Shown: one piece after another, positions 53,322 through 62,405 of the stretch
How the letters are laid out: the number at the start of each line of letters is the position of its first letter
How positions within the stretch are numbered: position 1 is the first letter of the stretch
Assembly: GCF_000744935.1 (NCBI RefSeq)
Contig: NZ_JQMW01000013.1
Span: 581,291-645,290 of the forward strand
From: Clostridium sp. KNHs214
GTDB taxonomy: Bacteria > Bacillota > Clostridia > Clostridiales > Clostridiaceae
Length of the DNA: 64,000 nt
Reading direction: 5' to 3'
The notes under the pieces: model-generated
Told to the model about the DNA's origin: nothing
The model's database searches: none
The model's input: only the letters and a program-made list of their open reading frames with translations
Translations under genes and position numbers: made by a program

Positions 53322-54458
53322 TTAATCTGCATACTTTTCCTTTACAAACTCTATTATTTCCATTTCACTTTCGGCCTCGCCTTTCGCGGGACATGTTTTT
53401 TGAGCTATATAAGCCTCATTCAATAGCTTATCCGCCTTTTGTATATTTTGTTCTATTATAAGCGAATAGGCATACATTAACCGTTTTCTTGACATATAAC
53501 AATCCGTTGCCTTTATATAACTTTTTAATTCTTCGGTATATAGCTTATCAATTATATCTTTCCTAGCCTCGCCTATAATTTCAAAAAAAAGAAGATCACA
53601 TTTGATTTCATTTTGGTATAACTTAATTAGATTAGGTACATCATTTAATAGCTTTTCATAACATTCTTTTGCTTTATGAAATTCTTTTTTATCTAAATAA
53701 TAACCTGCTTTTATAATTTCCATAGTGCTAATTATAGGATTATTTAAATCAGCCCCGTAAGGAAGTTCAAACCACTCAAATGGCATGTCCTTTACACGAA
53801 TGCCCCTATAAAGAAGTCCATTTACTCTAAGCATTGTATAATATGAATACTTTGCAATTTCATCTTTTCCAATGAAAAGCACATTATATGCATCATTGCA
53901 AACACCAGTTATTTTCATGGGAATACCATTTAATATTAAATCGTAAACTCCACTAATAGCAACAAAAATAAAAAATATAGATAACATATTAGGCATAGGA
54001 CACCATAAATAAATGGCTATGCACAAACATGTTATTACAGCATTCATGAGTATACCACCCAAATTATAAAGGATGTATGGGCAATCATGTTTTTTATCTT
54101 TAGGCGGCATCATAATACACTGTCCAGCTGTACCTTTAATAGTAAATTTTTTAGTTACTATCTTCCCATTATCTTTTACAAATGTTAAAGTTCCAATTCT
54201 GAATGATACAAATTCATATCCAGACCAAAGTCCACAAATCAAATGACCTACTTCATGTAGAATCAGTTGCAATATAAATGCAACTACAAAAATAGCCATA
54301 CCAATTATAATTGTAAATGGGCCAATATCACCAACCACTTCCTCAATTAATTTACACACGAAAATACCTATAATAGCTCCTATCACCATGGATAGTACAA
54401 TGACACCTATTTTTTTTAATAAATCCTTAACATTCTTTTTCTTTACTTTTTTACCCAC
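53322..54458 (-). CDS. M50-family (site-2-protease-like) membrane metallopeptidase
   Basis: 378 residues. LILHEVGHLICGLWSGYEF near residues 66-84 is the HExxH zinc site within a membrane helix; a second conserved Asn/Asp region (GIPMKITGVCNDA) lies near 180. About five helices occupy the first 200 residues, followed by a cytoplasmic TPR-like region (KEFHKAKECYEKLLNDVP). It is predicted to cut membrane proteins or peptides. The start is GTG, preceded by AGGAGGACAT. It lies 36 bases after the DUF3784 gene, probably the same transcript. Confidence 0.9.
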   Translation of the reverse strand: MGKKVKKKNVKDLLKKIGVIVLSMVIGAIIGIFVCKLIEEVVGDIGPFTIIIGMAIFVVAFILQLILHEVGHLICGLWSGYEFVSFRIGTLTFVKDNGKIVTKKFTIKGTAGQCIMMPPKDKKHDCPYILYNLGGILMNAVITCLCIAIYLWCPMPNMLSIFFIFVAISGVYDLILNGIPMKITGVCNDAYNVLFIGKDEIAKYSYYTMLRVNGLLYRGIRVKDMPFEWFELPYGADLNNPIISTMEIIKAGYYLDKKEFHKAKECYEKLLNDVPNLIKLYQNEIKCDLLFFEIIGEARKDIIDKLYTEELKSYIKATDCYMSRKRLMYAYSLIIEQNIQKADKLLNEAYIAQKTCPAKGEAESEMEIIEFVKEKYAD

Positions 54459-54494
54459 AGCATGTCCTCCTGAAATATTTTACATGTTCTTAAG

Positions 54495-54833
54495 TTATTT
54501 TTTATGTTTAATTTTAGTTAGTCTATCAAAAAATATACAAAATCCAATACATAACACTATCACCATAAAACCAAAAACTGATGCTGAATTAGAAATTATG
54601 CTTGGGGAATCATTTCTACTTCCATACTCAGTTATTTGTATCAAAATTACTATTAGAATTGTAATAATTAACATTAAAATTCCAGTAAGGCGACAAACTT
54701 TTTTTTCATCATATTGAGCTTTTTCTTCTTTGCTCATAATATTATACCCTGCAACCAGCCAGCTTCCTTTACCGCAAAGAATAAATATACTTATAATTCC
54801 ACAAATAGCTGCAACTATCCAAGCAATAATCAT
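54495..54833 (-). CDS. DUF3784 membrane protein
   Basis: 112 residues with three helices. The family pattern CGKGSWLVAGYNIMSKEEKA then YDEKKVCRLTGILM is very clear. GGAGGGAATAATT precedes the ATG. Function unknown. It is the first gene of a pair with the M50 peptidase. Confidence 0.92.
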   Translation of the reverse strand: MIIAWIVAAICGIISIFILCGKGSWLVAGYNIMSKEEKAQYDEKKVCRLTGILMLIITILIVILIQITEYGSRNDSPSIISNSASVFGFMVIVLCIGFCIFFDRLTKIKHKK

Positions 54834-54932
54834 AATTATTCCCTCCTTTGTACCTTTATCTCTCTATTCATTTTAATTATATCTCCTCCATGTATATGGG
54901 ATTTTTGGGGAAGGTTTTGGGGGAATTTTTTT

Positions 54933-54989
54933 GGGGACGGTTAACAACTTTTCGCCTTTAAATTTATCTAATTGTTGTTAACCGTCCCC
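54933..54989. repeat. GGGGACGGTTAACAA palindrome (family D)
   Basis: GGGGACGGTTAACAA and its exact complement are separated by 27 bases. On the minus strand it lies just after the stop side of the DUF3784 promoter region. It resembles REP-type palindromes. Confidence 0.75.
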
Positions 54990-55061
54990 TTTGTTAGCTC
55001 CCCCTATATCCTGCATGACAGTACCCCATTTTTATTTAAAAATATTGTGTTTAAACTTGTA

Positions 55062-55850
55062 TCAATTTTTTCTAAAAATGTCTAAACTATGGTGTGTTAC
55101 CCCAACCAAATCAGAACGTTCACATATAGACAAATGATATTTCAGGTAAGCTTCAAACATTTTTTCATCCATAGCATCAATTTCATCACGCATATAATTT
55201 GTTGCTAAATCAGTTGCAACAAAATGAAGACGTTCAACAGCATATCCTGCCATCAAATGATCTATTTCCTCTTTCCTGTACATTTCAAACAGCAAAGATG
55301 GATTGGACAAACATTTATACGTATCTTTATGAATAATACCACTTTGAATGCCTTCAAGAATATTACCTTTCTGAAAACCCCAGCTTATAATTGTTGCTTC
55401 ATTCATGCAATAGGATACAAATATAACTCCACCTTTTTTTGTAACTCTCATCGCTTCACTGATAGCTTGTTTTTTATCCTTATCATTAAACAAATGGTAT
55501 AAAGGCCCAAGAACTAATGTAATATCAAAAGTTTCATCATTATAGCAGGACAAATCTACGGCATTACCTTGTCTAATATCTATAGTGCAATTTTCTCCCA
55601 TTTTGCTCTTAAGAATATCAATATTATGTTGAATAAGTTCTATTGCATCAACTCTAAATCCTTTTTCTGCAAGTGAAAGTGAATATCTACCTGTTCCAGC
55701 TCCTACTTCTAAAATGCGCATTCCTTTTTTTAAGTACTTATTTATGTACTTCATTGTGGTAAGGAACTCAACCTGACCATGTTTAGATGTAAGACGCCCC
55801 TCTTCATCGTAGTTGTTATAGTATTGTGTCAAATATTTCAATTCATCCAT
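55062..55850 (-). CDS. Class I SAM-dependent methyltransferase
   Basis: 262 residues. Motif I is ILEVGAGTGRYSLSLAEKGF (near 47-66), the acidic end of strand 2 is VDAIELI, and motif IV is DITLVLGPLYHLFN; these are the SAM-binding Rossmann features. GGGGGAAATGAATT lies before the ATG. The substrate is unknown; methyltransferases of this type often act on small metabolites or antibiotics. Confidence 0.92.
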   Translation of the reverse strand: MDELKYLTQYYNNYDEEGRLTSKHGQVEFLTTMKYINKYLKKGMRILEVGAGTGRYSLSLAEKGFRVDAIELIQHNIDILKSKMGENCTIDIRQGNAVDLSCYNDETFDITLVLGPLYHLFNDKDKKQAISEAMRVTKKGGVIFVSYCMNEATIISWGFQKGNILEGIQSGIIHKDTYKCLSNPSLLFEMYRKEEIDHLMAGYAVERLHFVATDLATNYMRDEIDAMDEKMFEAYLKYHLSICERSDLVGVTHHSLDIFRKN

Positions 55851-55902
55851 AATTCATTTCCCCCATCATATAAATAAATTTTTAAAAATCCTCTATAGAA
55901 AT

Positions 55903-56223
55903 CTATTCTGATAATCTTAAGGGCTGTTTTGAACTCATTGCTTTTAAATAAGAATTTTTGAGTTTTAAAATTTCTTCTGAAAATTGCTTTTTTCCTATAA
56001 TCACAATTATAAAATACACATATAAAAACAAAGAATGAAATAAGCTAACACTTTCCACTCTTCCGTTGAATTTTTCAAAACTTTTCGCAACTAATGGAAG
56101 TGCATTTTGGATATTTTTATCTTCATCTATCAAAATTGTGGCATGAGGTGTCCATCCATTATTTTTTTCTATAGAATTTTTTTGAAAGCTATCATGTAAC
56201 TTAAGTAATTCATAGTTATCAAT
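55903..56223 (-). pseudogene. Broken 2'-5' RNA ligase-like (2H phosphoesterase) gene
   Basis: The open frame lacks a start: DNYELLKLHDSFQK ... NNGWTPHATILIDEDKN ... VAKSFEKFNGRVESVSLFHS. HAT followed by I is the second H-x-T/S motif of the 2H phosphoesterase fold. The N-terminal half with the first motif is missing, and after SLFHS the frame enters unrelated sequence (IVIIGKKQFSEEILKLK). It is truncated on both sides and abuts the GNAT gene stop. Confidence 0.65.
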
Positions 56224-56228
56224 TTATT

Positions 56229-56978
56229 TTACTCTCTTTTACCTGAATAGAGTTCAGCCCATGCTGGGAAGAAGCCAGCATTTACAGCAATATTTTCAGA
56301 ATGGATATGGGATTCCACTGTACCATAAAATGGCACCTTGCCTCTCTTGAAAATCTCATTCTTTAAAAGTACAACTAAATTTGTTCCTATGCCTTGTCCA
56401 CGATATTTAGGCAAGACATCTATGCCTATTTGCCACATATTTTCACTATCTGAACTAGCACCTGCCATACCCATTATATTATCTCCATCTAAGGCTGCAA
56501 CTCCAAGCATGTCTGGATAATTTTTATTGAAGGCAAATGCCTCTAAAAATCTGTTATCATCCTTAAATTGTAAAATTTCCTCACACTCATACCATTTTAC
56601 TTTTGTAATAGGTTTTACATCCATTTCATCTAGTTTTGGAAGATAGTAGTGATGAACATCAGCAATCTCATGTCCAAATTCCTGTAATTTTTTATCTATT
56701 TCTCGAAGCTTTGGATATTCAAAAAACCATGCAGCGTCTCTATTCAAAAGCTTCTCTTCACACCAAGAAATCATTTTTTCATCTGTGCTAATAATTGCCC
56801 TACCTCCAAAACAAATTACTTTAAAAAAGCATCCATCACTTTCATATATTCGTCTACCTTCAATAAGCTTGTTTCGAACTATTGTATTCCCATTTTTCTC
56901 AAAGTCACATACCTTACAGTTATAATCTAGCGCCAACTGAGCCTTTGCAATTTGTAAAATATCAGTTTTTCCTCTCAT
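56229..56978 (-). CDS. GNAT acetyltransferase
   Basis: 249 residues. C-terminal GNAT with DVLPKYRGQGIGTNLVVLLK and VESHIHSENIAVNAGFFPA. The N-terminal half (KRAQLALDYNCKV-type Cys region, then RIYESDGCFFKVICFGG) is a separate domain. It resembles two-domain GNATs such as GNAT-fold 'Eis-like' relatives, but assignment is only to the superfamily. AGGGGGCATAAATTT lies before the ATG. Confidence 0.88.
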   Translation of the reverse strand: MRGKTDILQIAKAQLALDYNCKVCDFEKNGNTIVRNKLIEGRRIYESDGCFFKVICFGGRAIISTDEKMISWCEEKLLNRDAAWFFEYPKLREIDKKLQEFGHEIADVHHYYLPKLDEMDVKPITKVKWYECEEILQFKDDNRFLEAFAFNKNYPDMLGVAALDGDNIMGMAGASSDSENMWQIGIDVLPKYRGQGIGTNLVVLLKNEIFKRGKVPFYGTVESHIHSENIAVNAGFFPAWAELYSGKRE

Positions 56979-57020
56979 AAATTTATGCCCCCTATAATCC
57001 TTATATTTGGAATAGTTTTT

Positions 57021-57066
57021 TGGGGACGGTTAACATTTTTTTGTTTTTATTTAAGATTAACCACCC
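57021..57066. repeat. GGGGACGGTTAAC element, degenerate partner (family D)
   Basis: TTTGGGGACGGTTAACATT on the left and GATTAACCACCC on the right, so the right arm has lost perfect complementarity. Confidence 0.55.
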
Positions 57067-57164
57067 ATTTCTAACGTAAATATCGTTATTTGCTTAATTA
57101 ATAAAAAAAATTAATGTTATTTGCATTAATTTTTTAGCTTCAATTTCCTAAAAATTTGCTTAAC

Positions 57165-57386
57165 TTACTCAAGCTTATCATTGAGATCAATAATCATCTT
57201 TTTACAATTGCGGCAGTAATATACTTCCAATTCATTATGCATCCAAGGATCTGTTAACTTTACACCCTTTTGGAACATACTCAATATTGATCCGTTATCC
57301 CTTGATTTCTCTATCCACTTTAATGCAAATCTGTCTCCATGTATAAAGCCTTCTTCCATCTTCTGATTGCAATATGGACAATCCAT
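57165..57386 (-). CDS. Small zinc-ribbon protein (PF20097-like)
   Basis: 73 residues from ATG 57386, with TTAGGTG upstream (the GTG at 57395 is part of that site). Two CxxC pairs, CPYCNQKMEEG and YYCRNCKKMIID, are separated by a hydrophobic segment, suggesting one zinc. It matches the small clostridial family with the C-P-Y-C...GDRFALKW pattern. Function unknown. Confidence 0.82.
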   Translation of the reverse strand: MDCPYCNQKMEEGFIHGDRFALKWIEKSRDNGSILSMFQKGVKLTDPWMHNELEVYYCRNCKKMIIDLNDKLE

Positions 57387-57452
57387 AAAATTCACCTAAC
57401 TTTTTATTAATAACACTAAAAATATACTACAGCAATGTAGCCAAATATTCTG

Positions 57453-57986
57453 CTATTTCTTATAATACTCATCTCTTAAAAGCCCCATAATTATCTCATC
57501 ATAATACTTTCCATCTCTAAATATTTCTTCCCTCAATACACCTTCTGTTTTAAAGCCACATTTCTCGTAGCATTTTATAGCTCTTTTATTAAAAGAAAAT
57601 ACATTTAGTTTAATTTTGTGTATATTCATTTGTTCAAAAATGAATTTAATTAAAATATTTAAGGTATCACTTCCATAACCTTTGCTCCAATATTCTTTAT
57701 CTCCTATAAATATGCCAATAGTTGCTACGCTGTTTTTCCAATCTAAATTATTTATTCCACAACCACCTATATATTTCCTTTCTTTTAATGTTTCAATGGC
57801 AAAATTATATAGCTCTTTTGTAGCTGATTGGCTTTCAAACCATTTTTCCTCATCTTCATAAGTGTATAAAAATGGAATACCCGGATTTAGCATTTTTTTT
57901 ACTTCCACATCGTTTACAAATTCCTGAGCTAATTTAATATCTTCCCTTTTATATTCACGTAATTTTACCTTTTCTCCTACATACAT
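57453..57986 (-). CDS. GNAT acetyltransferase, RimJ/RimL type
   Basis: 177 residues from ATG 57986, nine bases after GGAGG. GEKVKLREYKREDIKLAQEF at the start, GDKEYWSKGYGSDTLNILI (motif A), and NVFSFNKRAIKCYEKCGFKT. Very similar in pattern to the GNAT genes at 59373 and 62406, so the three probably arose by duplication. Confidence 0.92.
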   Translation of the reverse strand: MYVGEKVKLREYKREDIKLAQEFVNDVEVKKMLNPGIPFLYTYEDEEKWFESQSATKELYNFAIETLKERKYIGGCGINNLDWKNSVATIGIFIGDKEYWSKGYGSDTLNILIKFIFEQMNIHKIKLNVFSFNKRAIKCYEKCGFKTEGVLREEIFRDGKYYDEIIMGLLRDEYYKK

Positions 57987-58030
57987 AAATAAAATCCTCC
58001 TGTTTCTCATATTTTTATTTTATAATTACT

Positions 58031-58343
58031 ATGATTATCCCACAATAAGTATTACATTGCTTGAATTATGAAATTTCTCTGGAATGAGTTGCATAAGAAG
58101 CGAAGGAACTATTTAAATTTAATTTTAGAAATTCTTCTTTTAGACAGATAAAATTATCGTAAGCCTGGCAAGGACGCCAGGCTAGCGAACCTGAGGTAGG
58201 ACGCTGAATGTGAGCGTTAGATAATTTTATATGGCTAAAAGATTAGAATTTATTAAATTAAATTTATTGTTCCAAACTCTTATGCAAGTCATGGAGGAGA
58301 AATTTCATAATTCCATTACATTCTACCTTATTGTGGGTTAATC
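58031..58343. repeat. Family B long-hairpin element, copy 3
   Basis: 313 bp, nearly identical to 12059-12369 over the full length, including CCTGGCAAGGACGCCAGGCT (where copy 1 has CCCTTAAAAGGACGCCAGGC). It lies between two GNAT genes. Similarity over 46 kb implies recent dispersal or gene conversion. Confidence 0.85.
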
Positions 58344-58446
58344 ATTACTATAAGTTTTATCAAAGTATTAATTAGACCTTATTAATCCCTGCTTAAATCC
58401 TAAAACATACTTTTATTTAATAATTACTTTATGTTTTGCTAAGATA

Positions 58447-58542
58447 TTATTTAGACCCTATAATCTCTATATCTAAAAATTCTTCATCATCTAAAACCCC
58501 ATCTTTTTTAGTAAACCTAATTAACATATATATCTCTCCCAT
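58447..58542 (-). CDS. 31-residue ORF
   Basis: MGEIYMLIRFTKKDGVLDDE ... FLDIEIIGSK. Acidic, no membrane helix. The inner ATG at 58527 is preceded by GGGAGAG, a reasonable ribosome site. It could be a small peptide or a relic of a larger protein. The gap 58011-58634 otherwise contains only the family B repeat. Confidence 0.35.
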   Translation of the reverse strand: MGEIYMLIRFTKKDGVLDDEEFLDIEIIGSK

Positions 58543-58634
58543 TTTTTATCTATACTTTTTCCATATAGAAAATTTGATGCTTACACCTCTATACATGATT
58601 GCTTTTGTTCCCCCCTTAGTTTGCTACTGAACTT

Positions 58635-59159
58635 TTAATTTCTGTGTAAATTATATCTTGCCATTATATACTCATCTTCATATTTTCCATTTCTGATGGC
58701 TACGTATTTTTTTCTGCCCTCAATTTCAAAGCCTAATGATTTATATAAATTTATGGCCTTTTCATTATCAACAAAAACTCCAAGTTCAATTCTTACAAGC
58801 ATAAGCCAGTTATCTGCTATATCCAATAGACTAGTCATCAAAGCTCTTCCAATGCCCTTGCCTTGATAATCCTTGTGTACAGATATACCCATACTCCCTG
58901 AATGTCTTACCCTATTTGATCTATTAACTGATAAAGTTGCAGCTCCTACAACTTTTATAATGCCATTTTCTTCAATCTCGGCAACTAACATATGGTCATT
59001 TTCAGTAAGATTATTTATGATATTTTGAATTCTTGTAATTCTTTCACTGATAATACCCATGGTGTTTTCTCTTACTCCATCTTGCCTTCTTATTTCATTT
59101 ATAGGTTCTGCATCTTCAATTCTTACTGGTCTTATTTTTAAGTTCATACTCAACTCCAT
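58635..59159 (-). CDS. GNAT acetyltransferase
   Basis: 174 residues. KIRPVRIEDAEPINEIR at the start, HKDYQGKGIGRALMTSLLDI (motif A), VFVDNEKAINLYKSLGFEIE near the end. A complete GNAT of the group that includes N-acyltransferases of amino acids. Two possible starts, ATG 59159 after GGGGG and ATG 59147 after GGAGTTG, differ by four residues. Confidence 0.92.
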   Translation of the reverse strand: MELSMNLKIRPVRIEDAEPINEIRRQDGVRENTMGIISERITRIQNIINNLTENDHMLVAEIEENGIIKVVGAATLSVNRSNRVRHSGSMGISVHKDYQGKGIGRALMTSLLDIADNWLMLVRIELGVFVDNEKAINLYKSLGFEIEGRKKYVAIRNGKYEDEYIMARYNLHRN

Positions 59160-59212
59160 ACTACCCCCTGCTTAGTTTTAAGTTTTCCCTCTTTCTTAAG
59201 GAGCTTTTTTGG

Positions 59213-59350
59213 GGACAGTTAAGTATCGTTGTTTGAATTTTACTTAACATCGTTTTATTTTTTCTTAATTATTATCTACTTAGTTTAATTGTTCTACTTA
59301 ACCATCGCCATTTTTATTTTATCGTATTATTCTACTTAACCGTCCCCATT
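59213..59350. repeat. Cluster of GGGGACAGTTAAG-type motifs (family D)
   Basis: TTTGGGGACAGTTAAGTAT at the left, and TCTACTTAACCATCGCC and CTACTTAACCGTCCCC at the right. The inverted and direct partial copies are interleaved, as if an element had been duplicated and eroded. Confidence 0.6.
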
Positions 59351-59372
59351 TTTATCGTATTATTTCTGTAAT

Positions 59373-59945
59373 TTATTTCTGTGATTTCTTATCTACTATA
59401 TTATTAACGTAAATTGATTGATATTCCTTGTCTAAAATGTCCATAAAGATTTCATCATAAGCTTTTCCAGCTATAAGTTTTGCTTCTCGAAGTCTCCCAG
59501 CCTCTTTAAATCCCACTTTTTTATAACATTTTATAGCTTGCTTATTAAATGAATATACTTTTAGAGAAATATTGTGTAAATTTAATACATTGAATCCAAA
59601 GTCTAATAAAAGATTTAACACATCTTGACCGTAGCCTTTACCCCAATAATCTTTATTACCAATAAATATACCTACTTCTCCTATTCTATTTATATGGTCT
59701 AGCTTTGGATATCCACAATTTCCAATAAGTTCATCCTTTTCTACATCTATAATTGCAAAATTATATCCATTAGTAGAAATCCTTTCTAAAACTGATTTTT
59801 CTGCTTCGATTCCAATAAGTTTGGATGCAAATACAAGGCCCGCAGATACTTCCATATCATTAACCCATTTAGTATATTTTTCGTAGTCCTCCACATTTAT
59901 AGGAGACAAATAACATTTTTGTCCTATAAGTTTTTTAAAGTACAT
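59373..59945 (-). CDS. GNAT acetyltransferase, RimJ/RimL type
   Basis: 190 residues. LIGQKCYLSPINVEDYEKYT at the start, GNKDYWGKGYGQDVLNLLL (motif A), KVYSFNKQAIKCYKKVGFKE. GAAGGAGGAGTT precedes the ATG. Closely related in pattern to the genes at 57453 and 62406. Confidence 0.92.
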   Translation of the reverse strand: MYFKKLIGQKCYLSPINVEDYEKYTKWVNDMEVSAGLVFASKLIGIEAEKSVLERISTNGYNFAIIDVEKDELIGNCGYPKLDHINRIGEVGIFIGNKDYWGKGYGQDVLNLLLDFGFNVLNLHNISLKVYSFNKQAIKCYKKVGFKEAGRLREAKLIAGKAYDEIFMDILDKEYQSIYVNNIVDKKSQK

Positions 59946-59999
59946 TCTAACTCCTCCTTCTTCACAATGATTGTTTTTCAGTGTTCAATTCAAATATTT

Positions 60000-60135
60000 T
60001 CCTCAACACCGCCTAGAAAACGTCACCTTCTCTATCCCACTAGCACGCTGTGTCACTCTCATCTAGCCCTCTATTCCACTAGCCACTTAAATCTATCACA
60101 CTGGCCAACTGTCACACTGACTTCTAGCCCACTAA
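60000..60135. repeat. Degenerate tandem CTATCCCACTAGC-type array
   Basis: CTATCCCACTAGC (60032), CTATTCCACTAGC (60071) and CTATCACACTGGC (60093) with related GTCACACTGAC pieces between. Similar text (CCTGGCACACTAACC) occurs near 61071. Low-complexity intergenic sequence; no ORF. Confidence 0.5.
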
Positions 60136-60145
60136 AATTGCCTCT

Positions 60146-60912
60146 TTATAGTTTTAAGCATGCTTCTACGGCAAACCAAAATAACTTTTCTCTTATCTCA
60201 CCTCTTGCATGCCAATTTCTTGAATCCCATTCTTCACAGCTTACATCGTCTCCACTATATAATATTTGTCCAAGCTTTACATTTCTAAATTTTGCCACTG
60301 CAAAGAAAGCTGCTGCCTCCATTTCAACGGTTACACATCCTTCTTCTTTTCTCAATTTTACTTTTTGTGGAGTTTCTCTGTAAAAGGCGTCTGTTGTCCA
60401 TGTTTTTGATATTAAATACTTACATTTATGTCTTTCTAAAACTCCTTTTATTACTTCTACCGCCTCTTTATTAGCTTCTATTTCTCTGCTTGGTTCAAGG
60501 TAATGGTATGACACTCCTTCGTCTCTTACTGCTGAAGCTGTTATCATAAGATGTCCAACAGCAATTTCTCTATTTAAAACCCCTGCACCACCACAAGCAA
60601 TAAATTTATTTACCCCATAGCTATTGCCTCTTCTAACACTGCAGCTGCTAGTGGCGCCCCTACTCCTGGATTAAAAACAACAACTTTCCTTCCTTCGTAC
60701 TCCAATTCATAAATAGGATTTTCTCCTATTTCAGATTTAAAAGATGCTATAGGCTTTAATTTTCCCTGATTCTTTAATTTCTCTAAAACATCATTAAAAA
60801 AACACATCACCGCATATTCGGGTATATCTAACTTTTCTATTATCTTATGAGGTTCGATAACTGCCTCTTTTGTATCATCAAATTCTAGTATTGGAAATTC
60901 CTTTTTTAGCAT
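60146..60912 (-). pseudogene. Nucleoside phosphorylase (uridine phosphorylase type), frameshifted
   Basis: The N-terminal part (ATG 60912, AGGGGGAATTG upstream) reads to EEAIAMG then TAA at 60610-60612. The C-terminal part continues in another frame as NKFIACGGAGVLNREIAVGH, LMITASAVRDEG and ends at EACLKL, 60146. One extra G in the four-G run at 60613-60616 would join them (MGVNKFIACGG). CVTVEMEAAAFFAVAKF is the phosphate/nucleoside-binding signature. The whole sequence otherwise looks intact, so the break is a single base. Confidence 0.88.
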
Positions 60913-61094
60913 AACCAATTCCCCCTTAGTATCATCAATGCCTTTACTCATTTAATCTATTTAATTTACTAACTTTATTTATATTATTCTACTTAACCTA
61001 CATCTGAGTTAATATTGCAATTTCCCAATTTCTACTTAACCGTCCCTAATTCCTGTTCTCCAGTTCCTACCTGGCACACTAACCAACTAATACA

Positions 61095-62238
61095 CTAATT
61101 ATTCGTTCTTACTTCTATCTTCTTGCTGCCAGTGGACATTCTGCCCCAACCCCCTATAGGAATAGTTGCAATTGGAGTTACGTGTCCAAAATTCACATTG
61201 GCCATAACTGGTATATTATTCAGTTCTCTCTTTGTGTTTATTATTTTTATAAGCTTTTCATTTGTCATAGCTGAAGCCTTTTGAAATCTCCCTATAAGAA
61301 TTCCTCTTACTCCTTCAAATCCTGGTTGATGTATGGTAGATTGAAGATCTCTATCAAAAGTTTCCGCATCAACCAAGTCATCATCTTCTATAAACAATAT
61401 GGAATTTCTTAGTGAAGGCATATATTCTGTGCCTTGAAGAAGATTGAATGTACATAAATTTCCTCCAATTAAAGTTCCTTTTGCTTCCCCTTCATTTATA
61501 ACTAAATACCCATCGTTAGAAATAAAATTTCTACTTCCCTGCTCTCTATACCAAGGGTCATCACTCCAAAATTCTGAAGGTTTAATCTCCATATAAGTTT
61601 TATTTTTAGTGTTTGTCTCCCTGTTAACTTTATTTTTACAAACTTCATGGTTTTTTAAAGTTTTTCACATTATCTGCCTCATCAATACTTTCTTGACTAT
61701 TAAAATTTCCCTCACTATCTATCCCAGCAATGTTTTCTTGGTTATTTTCCCCTTTTACTTTGCTTTCTTCATCTAAAAAACTCTTTTTAAAATACTCTGT
61801 TGTATATTCAATACCTTTTTCCATGGCAAAAGATGAAAAATGAGGTCCGTAGTAAGTTATAAGTCCTGTTTTCTTATAAATTGCACAACATAAGGCGGTT
61901 ATATCTGAAAAACCACAAAATATTTTAGGATTACTTTTTATAATTTCATAATCAATGTATCTTAATAACTGATTTGAATTGTACCCCCCTATTGTGCTTA
62001 TAACGGCTTTTACATTCTTATCTAAGAAAGCCTCATGGATATCTTCCACACGGGATTCTATACTAGCTGATGAAAAATCATCGCATTCCTCCACGTGTTT
62101 AGCAAAAGTCACCTTAAGCCCCATTTCCTCAAATCGCCTCTTAGCTATTTCTCTTAACTCCTCAGTTATTATCTTCATACTTCTAGCTGGTGATATCACT
62201 CTTATTTCATCACCAAATTTCAACTTATTGCATTTCAT
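61095..62238 (-). pseudogene. S66 LD-carboxypeptidase (MccF-like), frameshifted
   Basis: The N-terminal part (ATG 62238, AGGAGGAAGAT upstream) has the S66 pattern VISPARSMKII, STIGGYNSNQLLRYIDY and nucleophile GFSDIT, then runs to NVKNFKKP and TGA at 61645. The C-terminal part continues in another frame (NHEVCKNKVNRETNTKNK then MEIKPSEFW) with ILFIEDDDLVDAET and NFGHVTPIATIP, which carry the catalytic Glu and His. Deleting one A from the six-A run near 61657 joins the two. Family members cleave D-amino-acid-containing peptides or detoxify microcin-type antibiotics. Confidence 0.85.
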
Positions 62239-62405
62239 TGTAATCTTCCTCCTTATTTTGAAAAATTAATTTTCCATTTTTTAATAGTAATTTAAATTAC
62301 TATTATTTAAACTATCCCTTAAGTTTGAAACTCCTTTGAAGCTTTATCCTAAATTAACAACCGATATATTTATCATTGCATTTTGTTTCCATAAAAACTA
62401 CTACA

